From: Prorocentrum cordatum
Lineage: Eukaryota > Sar > Dinophyceae > Prorocentrales > Prorocentraceae
Length of the DNA: 64,000 nucleotides
Direction of reading: 5' to 3'
Assembly: GCA_963575745.1 (NCBI GenBank)
Contig: CAUYUJ010014264.1
Coordinates: 148,829-212,828 of the forward strand
How positions within the stretch are numbered: the first letter of the stretch is position 1; each line of letters starts with the position of its first letter. The position numbers and the translations under genes were made by a program. Below are positions 53,791-64,000 of the stretch, one piece after another. Below the pieces are notes generated by a model that worked only from the letters and a program-made list of their open reading frames with translations, was not told the origin of the DNA and ran no database searches.

Positions 53791-55900
53791 TTGGTCCTTC
53801 AGGGCGTGCGCCGTCACCGAAGCCTGCGCGTGTGAGCGCGTTCCCGAACGACCGCAGCACGTCGAGCCTCTACCTCAGGCGCCCGCGAACCAGTCGGAAT
53901 GAACGGGGCGCCCAAGAACGGCGCGATCGGAAACGCGATCCTCGGAAAAAGAATAGCTTCGTTGCCCTGGAACGCTGCCGGCAGGAAGCGATTGGCCCCG
54001 TGCCCGGCGCCGCGAAGAAACGCCTGTTTTCCTCCCCCGTCGCCCATGCAGATTCCGCTCAGAAGCAGCTGCTCAGTCAGCAGCCTATCGCGAAGAGGAG
54101 CGTCGCACCGCGTGCCTGTCAACGCACATGTCCCCATGCAGCGAAATTGAATGAACGGCGTGATGTGCCTCCGGTCAGAACTTCATTGGCGGGGCGTGCG
54201 CCTCCTGGAACACAGTGGCAGCATTCTCATCTCCCGCGCAGTTGCCCTCCAGGTTCTGCAGTGCGTTCTCGCCCCCGTCCGCGCATGTTCTGAAACGGGC
54301 CGACCTACGACGTTGCCGTGGCAGGGCAGCATCATCGCCATCATAACTACAAGCCGCAACATCATCCAACGAGTTCTGTAGAACCGAGCGCAAGGCATTA
54401 CCCGCACCATGTTTCGCATCTTAGGGAGATAGCCGAGCGCGCCGCGCTGGGGCAGCAGTAGCGCGCGCAGCTCTCGATCGTGAGCGGCGCGACAGATGCC
54501 CATGCTCATGTGCAGGAATAAGTCGGACCTCCCTCTGGGCCGCCTTGACCCGCACCTTGCCAAACGAGCGTAGCTCGCGCAGCAATCTGGTCCCAATGGT
54601 CCTGGTCTCGCCGTTGTCTTCAGGAAACTTATAGGTGGGCGACGTATCTCATGGGTCCACCGGGCGGCCCCGATGTCGAATCTGAGCAAGAAGTGCCTGC
54701 GCCCGCCTCTGAAACACCCCCCCGCCCCGACGGAGTAGCGACGCGCGAGCCAGCGGCGCGATCGCGAACCTCGGGTCTCTGGGGCATCGAGCGCGACCAG
54801 ACCTCGTTGGGAAGGCCCCGCGGGGCCGCAGCCCTCCGCCGCGGCGCAGCCCTGAACCCTCGAGATGGAAGGTCGCAGTCGGCCGCGCCCCAGTCCGCCT
54901 CGAACGGCAGCGGGGCATCGGAACAATCGCGTTCGGCAGCCTTGAGCAGGCGCGCACCTGAACTCATTGTTCGGCTGGGCAACCATGCCCCCCTGGCTAG
55001 ACGACATCGCTCAATCCCCCGCGCACTCCTCCATGCTAGGCGCATGCTCCGCAACGTGGCCGCGGCGCCGGCGTCGAATGCCAGCGCCTGCTCCAGCCGC
55101 GAGCCAACAAATCATCCGCTCCTCCGAAGCCCGGCCGCCAGCTTGGGCCCCCCGCAGTTCTTCAGCGAGCGGCCCCTCCCTAACGTTCACAAAACTGTCT
55201 CCGTGGTGCCTTGCGCCGACGAGTTTGATGAGCGAGACGCAGCGCGCTGTCGACATCCTCTGTCGCTGCCGCGCGAGCGCGCCCCCGCTCCTGCAGTGCG
55301 AGCGCGCGCTCTTGGACAAGAGTCTGATGCGGGAAGCGCGCGTGCAATGGCCTCGCACATAGCCAGTCCATTCTCCTAAACCGCGCCGACTAGCGCCTCC
55401 CACGCAGCCTCGAGCGACGGCGCATCCTGGACGAGCTGCTCGACCGAGACGCGCCCCCCGCACGACAATCAAGGTCCTGACGGCCGACCCGACGGCCTGG
55501 CGGAGCCCTCGGCGCGGTGCTCGTGGTGCGGCGCCTGGCCACTGGAAGGGGCGCCGTAGTAGCTCGGCCCGAGCGCGTGCCATGCGTTGACAAAAGAGAG
55601 CTCCAAAATCCCGACCATGCCTCTTTTCATCGGGGCACCCGCTTGATATTCCACCCCCAACCCGTGCTGTCCAGTACCGGTGGAGTCGGTCCAAACTGGG
55701 CCGTGCTTGCCAGTGGCCAATCCAACACCATCGTTCACGTCTGACGCAACCAACGGAACACTGCGACACGGCAGCGACGCAAACGCGCACATGCCGAAGT
55801 CGTGGACAAGAGGATCGCCGCACTCAATTGAACCTGCTCGTGTGGATCGCGGGACCGTGGTGGGTAACATAGCCCAATCGACGTGACGTCACCATTGTAT
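53791..55900. other. GC-rich region with long frames on both strands
   Basis: The - strand frames at 54,183-55,007, 55,011-55,823 and 55,469-55,870 and the + strand frame at 54,651-55,379 overlap. The frame starting 55,870 (-) has balanced composition (FGMCAFASLPCRSVPLVASD) but no family I recognise. If the - strand retroelement continues upstream, its RT would lie here, yet I see no catalytic box. Confidence 0.25.
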
Positions 55901-57339
55901 GTCTTGGCAGGCAATGCCGCGCCTCTGTCGCGAATGTCGATCAGCGCCGTCCATATCCTGACAACGTCACAAGGCCGCAAAGTAGCCTTGCCCAGATAGA
56001 CGGATATCCCACATGAAGAAGCAGTACACTAACCTTTTCGGATGCCAACCACAATGGGCCTCCTTGAAATTCGGCAAATCCTCAGTGCAATGTGCGTCCT
56101 TCTGCGTACACTTCCCTTGTGCGCCCACAAAGACCAGCACGTCTACATTAGCAGACTCAATTTGGATTTCAAGCCCACGACCACGATCAACAATACTCAA
56201 TGTGTTTCAGCACATCACACGCAAACGGAGTACTCTCAACTGGAGAAGCACGCGACCCACTTATACAAATCTGCTACTCTAGGGACACGTAAGGTCCCCT
56301 GCAGGTCACAAACCACGTCCTGGCTCGCCACAGAGCCGTGGTCCACGATGCCCAAGGGGAGCAACGGCGAGAGAAAACACAAGTACAAATTATGACCTGA
56401 TGTAATGAAAAAAAAAAAGGGTACGTTCGGTAACGGGGCAGGCAGGGGGGCAGCATCGAAGTCGCGGTTCGCGAGACTTCCCCGCCTGCCGCACAGCCGC
56501 AGGAACGTCAACACATGGGCCGCGCGGCTGGAGAGGAGGAGGAGGAAGAGAGAGGAGGCAGGACGTAGGAGGCAGGAGGAAAGAAGAGGGGAGGAGACCG
56601 CAGTGCTCTTGTCAAGGCGGGAACCCGACACAGGAGGATTGGAAACCAACGAAACAAAAGATGCGCCTGCGGCGGGCCTCTTCAGAACCTCGCAGACTGC
56701 CGACGACCCCGCCGTCCCCTCACTCTTATGCGCAACTGCGGGGTGCTACGTTGTTCATCGCCCTGCATCTTCCTCTTCGTCTTCTCCCTCCTCGTCCTAA
56801 TATTAATTGTTCTTCTTCTTCTTCCCCGACCCTAACTTCGGGATGCCCGCTTTTCGGGGAGAGGAGGTTCAATGGAAACTCGGCGCCGGGGAAATAGAGG
56901 CCCAGAGGGGGCGGCCGCATACGCCAGGCAGAAAGGGTACCCGCCCGTTTGCGCCCGAGGTTGCCTGAGTGGATGCAGCAGCCTCGATGCCTGACGGGGG
57001 CGTCTTCATTGGGAACTGCAGTAGAGAGTAGATTGCAATAGAACGGGCACCAGCTTCCTATGATGGCGCCTTGGAGACAAGAGACACACATGCTTTTGAC
57101 AACATCTCGTGCTGCTGCGAACTGCGGTGATGCCATCTACTGCGGTCCCATGCCTTGCACGTGCACCCAAATCAACAATGCAACCCTCACAATAACATGA
57201 TCGCACCTAGCCTGATCCGAGAACGTGTTACTACTTAGTCTTCTCCCCCCCGTGAGAGCCTGCGTCAACAGGGAGGGCTAACGACACGGCAGGCGGAACA
57301 ATGGGGATCATTTCTCACCGCGAACCACTCGTACTGCGC
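55901..57339. other. Intergenic DNA, nothing recognised
   Basis: There are A-rich (56,405-56,416) and purine-rich (56,530-56,600) stretches and small frames only. Confidence 0.3.
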
Positions 57340-57400
57340 CACGTTGCTTACACCACATAGCTTGCACCACTTAGCTTACACAACCACACTGCAACAATTT
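57340..57400 (+). repeat. Minisatellite related to 22,905-23,120
   Basis: TACACCACATAGCTTGCACC and CACTTAGCTTACACAACCAC are units of the same CACCACATAGCTTGCA type, with three to four copies here. Confidence 0.65.
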
Positions 57401-58394
57401 CCTGTTCGGGGCCTACGCTGGTTGACGCCTTGCCACCAGAAACCGTGGGGCAGATCCTTCGGCGACTCCGAGCTTGGCATGGCACCCGAGGCCCTGCGGG
57501 CCCATCGCGAGAGAAGAGATCACCGTGCGCACCCGCTGGCAGGCCAACTTCCCCTCTGCTGCGCCTGCTGCAGGGTCCTCTCCTCTCTCGGCTACACGTA
57601 AGAGTGACCCTGGGTAAGAGTGACCTTTGGTGCCTGGCTTTTTGGGGGGCCGCTGGGGGACCAAACCTGGGCGCGCAAGCAGCTGCTGCGCTTCGTTTTC
57701 AGCCATCTGGGGGCCCATCTGCGCCCGCAAAAAAGGTCACTCCAGTGAAAGGTCGACTCTCGAGGGCACGGGCCACCGACCCCCCGCTCGGCGCGCGCGC
57801 GCCGCCGAGCGTGGCGGCGCGGGGGGCGGCAGGCCCATGCCGGGCGCTGGCGCTGCGAGCGGCGCGGGCCAGTGAACGCCACGTGCTGTGACGACGCCGA
57901 CGACGCCGACGACGGCGGCGACGACGACGACGCCGACGCCGACGGCGGCGGCGGCGACGACACCGAAGGCGCCAGACGGGCACGGCCCCCTGGACACCGT
58001 TGGCTCCCGTTGGCTCCCCTTCCCCCTTGCACCCCCCCCCTTCGCTGGTCGTCGCTCGCTCGCGACGGCAGCGCTCTTTCCCGCGGGCAGCGCCCTCCAC
58101 CCCCGTGGCCAGGAAGGGGTGCTGGGCGCGGCCGAGCCGCTCCCTCCCGCCACCCTGTATCGACTGCAAAGGAAAGCTCCTCCTCCTCCTCCTCCTCCTC
58201 CTCCTCCTCCTCTTGCTTCCTCCTCCTCTTGCTTCCTCATCCATTACCGCCCCCCCCTGCTCCCCTGCTCCGCCCTCCGTGCTCCTCCCTCTCCCCCTTC
58301 CTCGTCCTCCTCCTCCCCCTTCTCCTCCTCCCCGTTCTCCTGCGTCCGTCCAAAACAATGTGCGGGCAGCACGGCCGCAAACAAGCTCGCGCCA
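57401..58394. other. GC-rich DNA with (GAC)n and (CTC)n tracts
   Basis: GAC/GCC triplets lie at about 57,890-57,965 and CTC triplets at about 58,176-58,212. A 447-codon - strand frame (57,699-59,042) crosses both tracts and is not credible as a gene. Confidence 0.5.
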
Positions 58395-58515
58395 AATCGC
58401 GGCGGGGGGCCCTCCCAAAGCGCTGGGACCGTGAACAAAAGCAACCTGGGATGAAAAACCGGGCCCGGGGGAAGGTTCGCGACACTTCTGGAGACCCCGC
58501 ACTTCACAATTCAAA
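58395..58515 (+). repeat. Family G, partial copy
   Basis: CGGCGGGGGGCCCTCCC, AACCTGGGATGAAAAACCGG, GGTTCGCGACACTTCTGGAG and a CGCACTTCAC end keep the family order with a deleted front. Confidence 0.5.
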
Positions 58516-59019
58516 ACGTTGGATGTCGGCCCGCAGGAGGCTGGGGTGGGGCCTTTCCGCGACGACTCTCCCGCCACCATCAAAGACGCGGGCAAATGCG
58601 GGGGGGAGGGCGGAGGCCTCGCTGGTGTGAGCAGGAGGGGGCCAACAAGTCGCCAGGGAATCGGGGACCGACAAGTCGCCGGCCCCGAGACGGAGGGCCC
58701 CCCCGAGGGGGAGGAGGCCCGACCCCCCTCGCCTGCAACCCGTGGGGTGCGGGCGAACGGTCGGCTTACCGAGGGAGAGGGGGCACGGCAGTTACGACGA
58801 AGCTGGAACCGTGGCAAAATCGGACCGGACAGATCGGTGATCTCTGAGATCTGGCGGCTCTGACAAAAGGGTGTCGGGCGCCGCGGCCGTTCCAGAGAGC
58901 TGCGCAATGCTCTGAGAGCGCTCCAGGACGCTCTGGATTTATCCGGATCCTGGGCCCGCCCCAGCAATGCCAAGAGAGGGCGCCACCTGCTGGAGGCGAC
59001 GGCGTCCCTGAACCCCCGT
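58516..59019. other. GC-rich intergenic DNA, nothing recognised
   Basis: No repeat or coding motif was seen on either strand. Confidence 0.25.
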
Positions 59020-59202
59020 GATCGGGGGCGTCCAAGGTCCAAGGGGGGGCGTCCAGGAGGGGGGGCCGCAACGTATGGCCGGCGGCGTGTGCGCGTATTG
59101 AAATAGGAGGAGGCGCCATGAAATCTGTGAATATATCATGGCCCCCGCCATGATGTCCACCCCCCCTAGTCATCGCCTACCTCTTGGCCGCCCCCGACGA
59201 GA
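59020..59202 (-). mobile_element. Family H element, copy 2 (inverted)
   Basis: In reverse it reads CGGGGGCGGCCAAGAGGTAG, GCGATGACTAGGGGGGG, GGACATCATGGCGGGGGCCA, ATTTCATGGCGCCTCCTCC and CCCCCCTCCTGGACGCCCC, the order of the 10,500 copy. No target duplication is apparent. Confidence 0.6.
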
Positions 59203-59779
59203 ACCCCTCCCCCAGGAGCCCCGAAGACGCTGGGAAACGTCCCCAGGCCCCTCCTCCCTTCTTCTCGGTCCTCTCGATCCTCCCTCCTCGCTCCTCCCTC
59301 CTCGACCCCCGACCACGGGGTCTGTGAGGTGGTGGTCCCCGCTGGTGGTGGCCCCCTACGGGCACTGCCCGACAGAGGGGCCAGGCCGAGTCCCCGAGGT
59401 GAAGGGCAGCGATGGGGGAGGACAGGCTTGGGGGGGCAGGAAAGGAAAACGTCGCCACCACCACCACAGAGCCGAGCATCCAGAAGGACGCGTGGGCAGA
59501 AGAGCGCGCGATTGGCAACTCTTCGGGAAAAAAGACGAAAGGCGAGACGGAAAACGGAGCGCTTCACGACTGAGAAGCAGGAAAACGGGGCGCCCGACTG
59601 GGAAACGTCGCCAGGACTCGGCAATACATCGCAGACAGATCCGCGGTGGGCCCCCCGATGGCGAGAGACCACGCGCTCCTGGGCGGGGGTGGGCCCTGGG
59701 GCCCCTGCCAGCGATCAACGAGCGATTGGCCCCCCCCCCCCCCACCTGAGCCGATCCCCTCGAACGTTGCCCCTGAAGC
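59203..59779. other. GC-rich intergenic DNA, nothing recognised
   Basis: Overlapping frames on both strands have no family signal. A run of C bases lies near 59,732-59,745. Confidence 0.25.
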
Positions 59780-59922
59780 GAGCATGCCGAACACAGGACG
59801 CACGAGGAACGCGCCACGACGGACAGATCAAGAGACATCCTCCTCTCCCTGAGCATGCCGAGCACAAGAAGCACGAGGAACGCGCCACGACGGACAGGTC
59901 AAAAGACATCCTCCTCTCCCTC
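59780..59922 (+). repeat. 71 bp tandem duplication
   Basis: GAGCATGCCGAACACAGGAC starts at 59,780 and its near-copy GAGCATGCCGAGCACAAGAA at 59,851. Both run through ACGAGGAACGCGCCACGACG to CATCCTCCTCTCCCT. Confidence 0.9.
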
Positions 59923-59949
59923 CCCCCTCCGAGTAGTCATCGCCGGCAT

Positions 59950-60153
59950 TAGGGGAACGAACAATTAATTTCACAAACATACAAACTCGGAGGTACGCGC
60001 GGATCTCTCGGATTTGCGCTGGACCCCCCCCCTCTGGCGCGCGAAGCGCGCCAGGGGCGGCGCCAGAGGCGCCGCCAGGGGGCCCCAGCGCCGATCCGAG
60101 AAACCCGCGCGGACCTTCGAGTTTTTATGTTTATGTCATTCTTCGTTCCCCTA
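59950..60153. mobile_element. Family E element, intact copy 3 with TA-flanked ends
   Basis: TAGGGGAACGAA and TTCGTTCCCCTA bound a 204 bp element. Arms of about 85 bp continue through CAAACATACAAACTCGGAGG, CGCGCGGATCTCTCGGAT and GCGCTGG. The loop has two adjacent hairpins (GCGCGC core and GGCGCC core) shared with 41,411. TA at both ends fits a Tc1/mariner-type target. It is non-coding and is the best reference for this family. Confidence 0.75.
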
Positions 60154-60512
60154 GTCATGCGCCTCTTTCTCCTGCGTGGGCTGGGCCCCACTGGCCGATT
60201 TACCCCCCTGATGGAAATATAGGCTGTTCTCTTCGGGTTTCGAGGGGCATATCCCCAACCGAGGTGGTGAGACGGTGGGGCTCGAGATTTGGATGGGGAT
60301 GGAGATGGGGATCGGTTAAACGATACTGATCCCTGTCTCCGAATCGTCGTCGCCGTCATGCTCCTCTTTCTCCTCCTCCCCCTGGGGTCGATGGGATCTT
60401 CACAGATTCACGGCCCCTGGCCAGGCCCATCCAGGGCCAGGAAAGGTGGTTATGCGCGCCTCTGGCGTGGCCAGGGATGCTGCTTAACCAATCCTGGGCC
60501 CATGGCCTGGGG

Positions 60513-63500
60513 TTAGGTCGGGCATGTCCCCCTACAGGCGGATTTTGGACGAAAGGTTAAACATACGCAGTACATGTATATATCTCTATGTATATAATCA
60601 AAACAAACAAAATATCGAACAATTGTCCCAATACTAAATCTTGACTACGTGAACAACCACCCTTCGGGTGTTACGGAGGTTGTGGGGGGGAGAAGAGGGG
60701 GGGAACCAACATCTGCCTCAATCGATCTCACTATCGATCTCACTCAACGGGACACCACGGGACACCACGGGACACAACGGGACACCTCTCGATCTCACTA
60801 TCGGTCTCACTATCGACCTCACTCAACGGGACACTAGAAGACACCACGGGACACCACGGGACACCACGGGACACCCTGGGACACCACATCGATCGCACTA
60901 TCGATCTCACTATCGATCTCACTCAACTGGACACCTTGGGACACCACGGGACACCTATTGATCTCACTATCGATCTCACTTTTTCGGACACCACGGGACA
61001 CCTCGGGACACCACGGGGACTTGTCGATCTCATTATCGATCTGAATATTGATCTCACTTTTTGGGACACCACGGGGCACCACATCGATCTGAGTATCGGT
61101 CTCAGTATCGATCTCACTCAACGGGACACCACGGGACACCACGTGACACCTGTCGATCTCACCATCGATCTCACTTTTTGGGACACCACGGGACACCTCG
61201 GGGCACCACATCGATCTCAATATCGATCTGAGTATCGATCTCACTCGACGGGACAACATAATTAGGACACCATGGGACACCACGGGACACCGCGGGATAC
61301 CGCGAGCCACTGCCGGACTGGCGGGCGGGGGAGAATCGTTTGTCTCGACTTCGCCCTAGCAACGGCGGACACCACGGGACGCCACGGGACAGACGGGACA
61401 CCGCAGGCCACCGCCGGACGGGCGGGAGGGGGAGAATCATGTGTGTTGACTTCGCCCTAGCAACGGCGGGTTCATTCCTCTCGCGCGCACACGCAACTTC
61501 GCCTCGCCCGCACGCACGACACGAACGAAACGAAACGATTTCCCGGTTCGGGGTCTCCGTTCCACTGCGATCTCACCCGGTAACCTCCGATACGACCACC
61601 CTTCGGGTGAGAAGGAGGTCGCGGGGGGGGAGAAGGGGGGGAACCAACATCTGACTCAATCGATCTCACTATCGATCTCACTCAACGGGACACCACGGGA
61701 CACCGCGGAACACAACGGGACACCACGGGACACTTGTCGATCTCACTATCGATCTCACTATCGATCTCACTCAACGGGACACCACGGGACACCACGGGCC
61801 GCCACGGGACACCACGGGACACCTCTCGATCTCACTATTGGTCTCTCTATCGATCTCACCACCGATCTCACTCAGCGGGACACCATAATTGGGACACCAC
61901 GGGACACCACGGGACACCGCGGGACACCACATCGATCTCACTATCGATCTCACTATCGATCTCACTCAACGGGACACCACGGGACACCACGTGACACCTG
62001 TCGATCTCACTATCGATCTGAATAGCGATCTCACTTTTTGGGACACCACGGGGCACCACATCGATCTGAGTATCGATCTGAGTATCGGTCTCAGTATCGA
62101 TCTCACTCAACGGGACACCAAGGGACACCACGTGACACCTGCCGATCTCACCATCGATCTCACTTTTTGGGAGACCACGAGACACCTCGGGGCACCACAT
62201 CGATCTCAGTATCGATCTGAGTATCGATCTCACTCGACGGGACAACATATAATTAGGACACCACGGGACACCACGGGACACCGCGGGATACCGCGAGCCA
62301 CTGCCGGACGGGCGGGCGGGGGAGAATCGTTTGTCTTGACTTCGTCCTAGCAACGGCGGACACCACGGGACGCCACGGGACAGACGGGACACCGCAGGCC
62401 ACCGCCGGACGGGCGGGAGGGGGAAAATCATGTGTGTTGACTTCGCCCTAGCAACGGCGGGTTCATTCCTCTCGCGCGCACACGCAACTTCGCCTCGCCC
62501 GCACGCACGACACGAACGAAACGAAACGATTTCCTGGTTCGGGGTCTCCGTTCCACTGCGATCTCACCCGGTAACCTCCGATACGACCACCCTTCGGGTG
62601 ATAAGGAGGTCGCGGGGGGGGGAGAAGGGGGGGAACCAACATCTGACTCAATCGATCTCACTATCGATCTCACTCAACGGGACACCACGGGACACCGCGG
62701 GACACAACGGGACACCACGGGACACTTGTCGATCTCACTATCGATCTCACTATCGATCTCACTCAACGGGACACCACGGGACAACACGGGCCGCCACGGA
62801 ACACCACGGGACACCTCTCGATCTCACTATTGGTCTCTCTATCGATCTCACTACCGATCTCACTCAACGGGACACCATAATTGGGACAGCACGGGACACC
62901 GCGGGACACCACATCGATCTCACTATCGATCTCACTATCGATCTCACTCAACGGGACACCACGGGACACCACGTGACACCTGTCGATCTCACTATCGATC
63001 TGAATAGCGATCTCACTTTTTGGGACACCACGGGGCACCACATCGATCTGAGTATCGATCTGAGTATCGGTCTCAGTATCGATCTCACTCAACGGGACAC
63101 CAAGGGACACCACGTGACACCTGCCGATCTCACCATCGATCTCACTTTTTGGGAGACCACGAGACACCTCGGGGCACCACATCGATCTCAGTATCGATTT
63201 GAGTATCGATCTCACTCGACGGGACAGCATAATTAGGACACCACGGGACACCACGGGACACCGCGGGATACCGCGAGCCACTGCCGGACGGGCGGGCGGG
63301 GGAGAATCGTTTGTCTTGACTTCGCCCTAGCAACGGCGGACACCACGGGACGCCACGGGACAACACGGGACACCGCAGGCCACCGCCGGACGGGCGGGAG
63401 GGGGAGAATCATGTGTTGACTTCGCCCTAGCAACGGCGGGTTCATTCCTCTCGCGCGCACACGCAGCTTCGCCTCGCCCGCACGCACGACGCGAACGAAA

Positions 63501-63601
63501 CGAAACGACTTCCCGGTTCGGGGCCTCGGTTCCACTGCTATCTCACTCCCCAACCTCCGATTTCAAAATATTTTCCCTGTGCAGGGACATGCTCGACTCA
63601 A
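60513..63601 (-). mobile_element. TIR family A element, copy 6, carrying a satellite array
   Basis: The ends are TTAGGTCGGGCATGTCCC and the complement of TTGAGTCGAGCATGTCCC. Flanking octamers GCCTGGGG (60,505-60,512) and GCCTAGGG (63,602-63,609) agree at 7 of 8. Just inside the left end, GGATTTTGGACGAA, ATTGTCC and TTGACTAC match the inverted interior of copies 4 and 5. From about 60,650 the interior is replaced by about 2.9 kb of satellite. At 3,089 bp it is roughly 20 times longer than its relatives. No transposase is visible. Confidence 0.75.
60656..63565 (+). repeat. Three-unit ~0.94-0.99 kb higher-order satellite
   Basis: ACCACCCTTCGGGTG marks unit starts at 60,656, 61,595 and 62,586. 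Each unit contains strings of GGGACACCAC-type 11-mers, runs of ATCGATCTCACT 12-mers, two copies of a GGAGAATC...CTTCGCCCTAGCAACGGCGG segment and a CGAACGAAACGAAACGA stretch. Units two and three are almost identical; unit one is more diverged. The frames across it (RSHYRSHYRSH, TGHHGTPRDT) are repeat translations. Confidence 0.9.
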
Positions 63602-63609
63602 GCCTAGGG

Positions 63610-64000
63610 TCGACCTCACCCGGGGCGGTGGATGTGTGGCCGTTCCATAAACCTCGAAACCCAACAAGGTTTCACGCCTTGGGGGCAGATTTGTGCTTCC
63701 GCCGACGGACCCGCTGCCGTTGTACTCTCCCCGACTTCAAGCCCTCGAAGACGAGATTCTACTCCGCCAACTTCCAACCGTCCGCAAACGGACGCGGAAT
63801 TCTGGAGACGAAGCCTCTAGTCTGGGTGGAAACGGAAACCTCGAATCTCGCTGGCGGCAGGCGGAAGTCGGAGACGAGGGCTGGACAACGGCGGATGTCG
63901 GAGGCGAATCACCTCGGCCGGCTTCCAGCCCTCGAATTCGCCTTCGAGGACTGCCATCCCCAGACATGCGACGTCCTGATTTTTTCAGGACGGCGTTCCC
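63610..64000. other. Window end, with the start of a reverse family G copy
   Basis: CAGACATGCGACGTCCTGAT (63,962 onward) is the reversed end of family G, cut by the window edge. The preceding ~340 bp has repeated CGGA.GTCGGAGACG and CAGCCCTCGAA pieces but no recognised gene. Confidence 0.4.

Noticed and set aside
57699-59042. 447-codon - strand frame
   Set aside because: It crosses a GAC tract, a CTC tract and family G DNA; its length reflects high GC with few stop codons.
60656-63236. Long frames rich in RSHYRSHY and TGHHGTPRDT
   Set aside because: They translate the ATCGATCTCACT and GGGACACCAC satellite units in several frames at once.

Overview
The window looks like nuclear DNA of a dinoflagellate. 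Four things point that way. Most of the sequence is GC-rich and non-coding. Decayed reverse-transcriptase (RT) coding remnants resemble the RT families I know from dinoflagellate genomes. A 19-base sequence at 41,274-41,292 matches 17 bases of the 21-base dinoflagellate spliced leader. Short terminal-inverted-repeat (TIR) elements and microsatellites are very dense. No species can be named from the sequence alone. I found no intact protein gene that I would defend, no tRNA or rRNA, and no CRISPR. Most long open frames are translations of microsatellites or satellites.

Layout. 1-1,150: GC-rich DNA with two palindromic elements. 1,150-8,130: a degenerate tandem array of about 0.6-1.3 kb monomers with TTG and CAA microsatellites at fixed places in each monomer. 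8,340-18,850: a dense field of small repeats, including five copies of TIR family A, nested insertions, a ~180 bp dispersed repeat (G) and a giant GGA/CTC mirror-like tract. 19,650-21,060: a + strand RT pseudogene. 22,450-29,600: microsatellites, minisatellites and a pogo-like element. 29,800-33,000: two head-to-tail fragments of one RT family on the - strand, inside a less GC-rich interval (about 28-38.7 kb). 33,300-36,000: minisatellites and a segmental duplication. 39,000-42,100: small palindromic elements, a Z-DNA-prone tract, the spliced-leader relict and a (CA)n block. 42,600-46,390: an RT plus RNase H retroelement on the - strand with a damaged active site. 46,400-51,450: small repeats and an orphan piece of the first array. 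52,050-53,790: a third - strand retroelement remnant. 57,340-60,150: minisatellites and more TIR elements. 60,513-63,601: a TIR family A element that contains a three-unit, ~0.98 kb satellite and is flanked by an 8-bp target duplication.

The window is best read as a layered record of insertions. Three retroelement lineages have decayed by frameshift and stop. Many non-autonomous DNA elements inserted later, some into each other, and two of these nestings can be resolved to the base. Microsatellite expansion is superimposed on all of it. Family letters (A, B, D-L) are mine and stand for repeats recognised only within this window.
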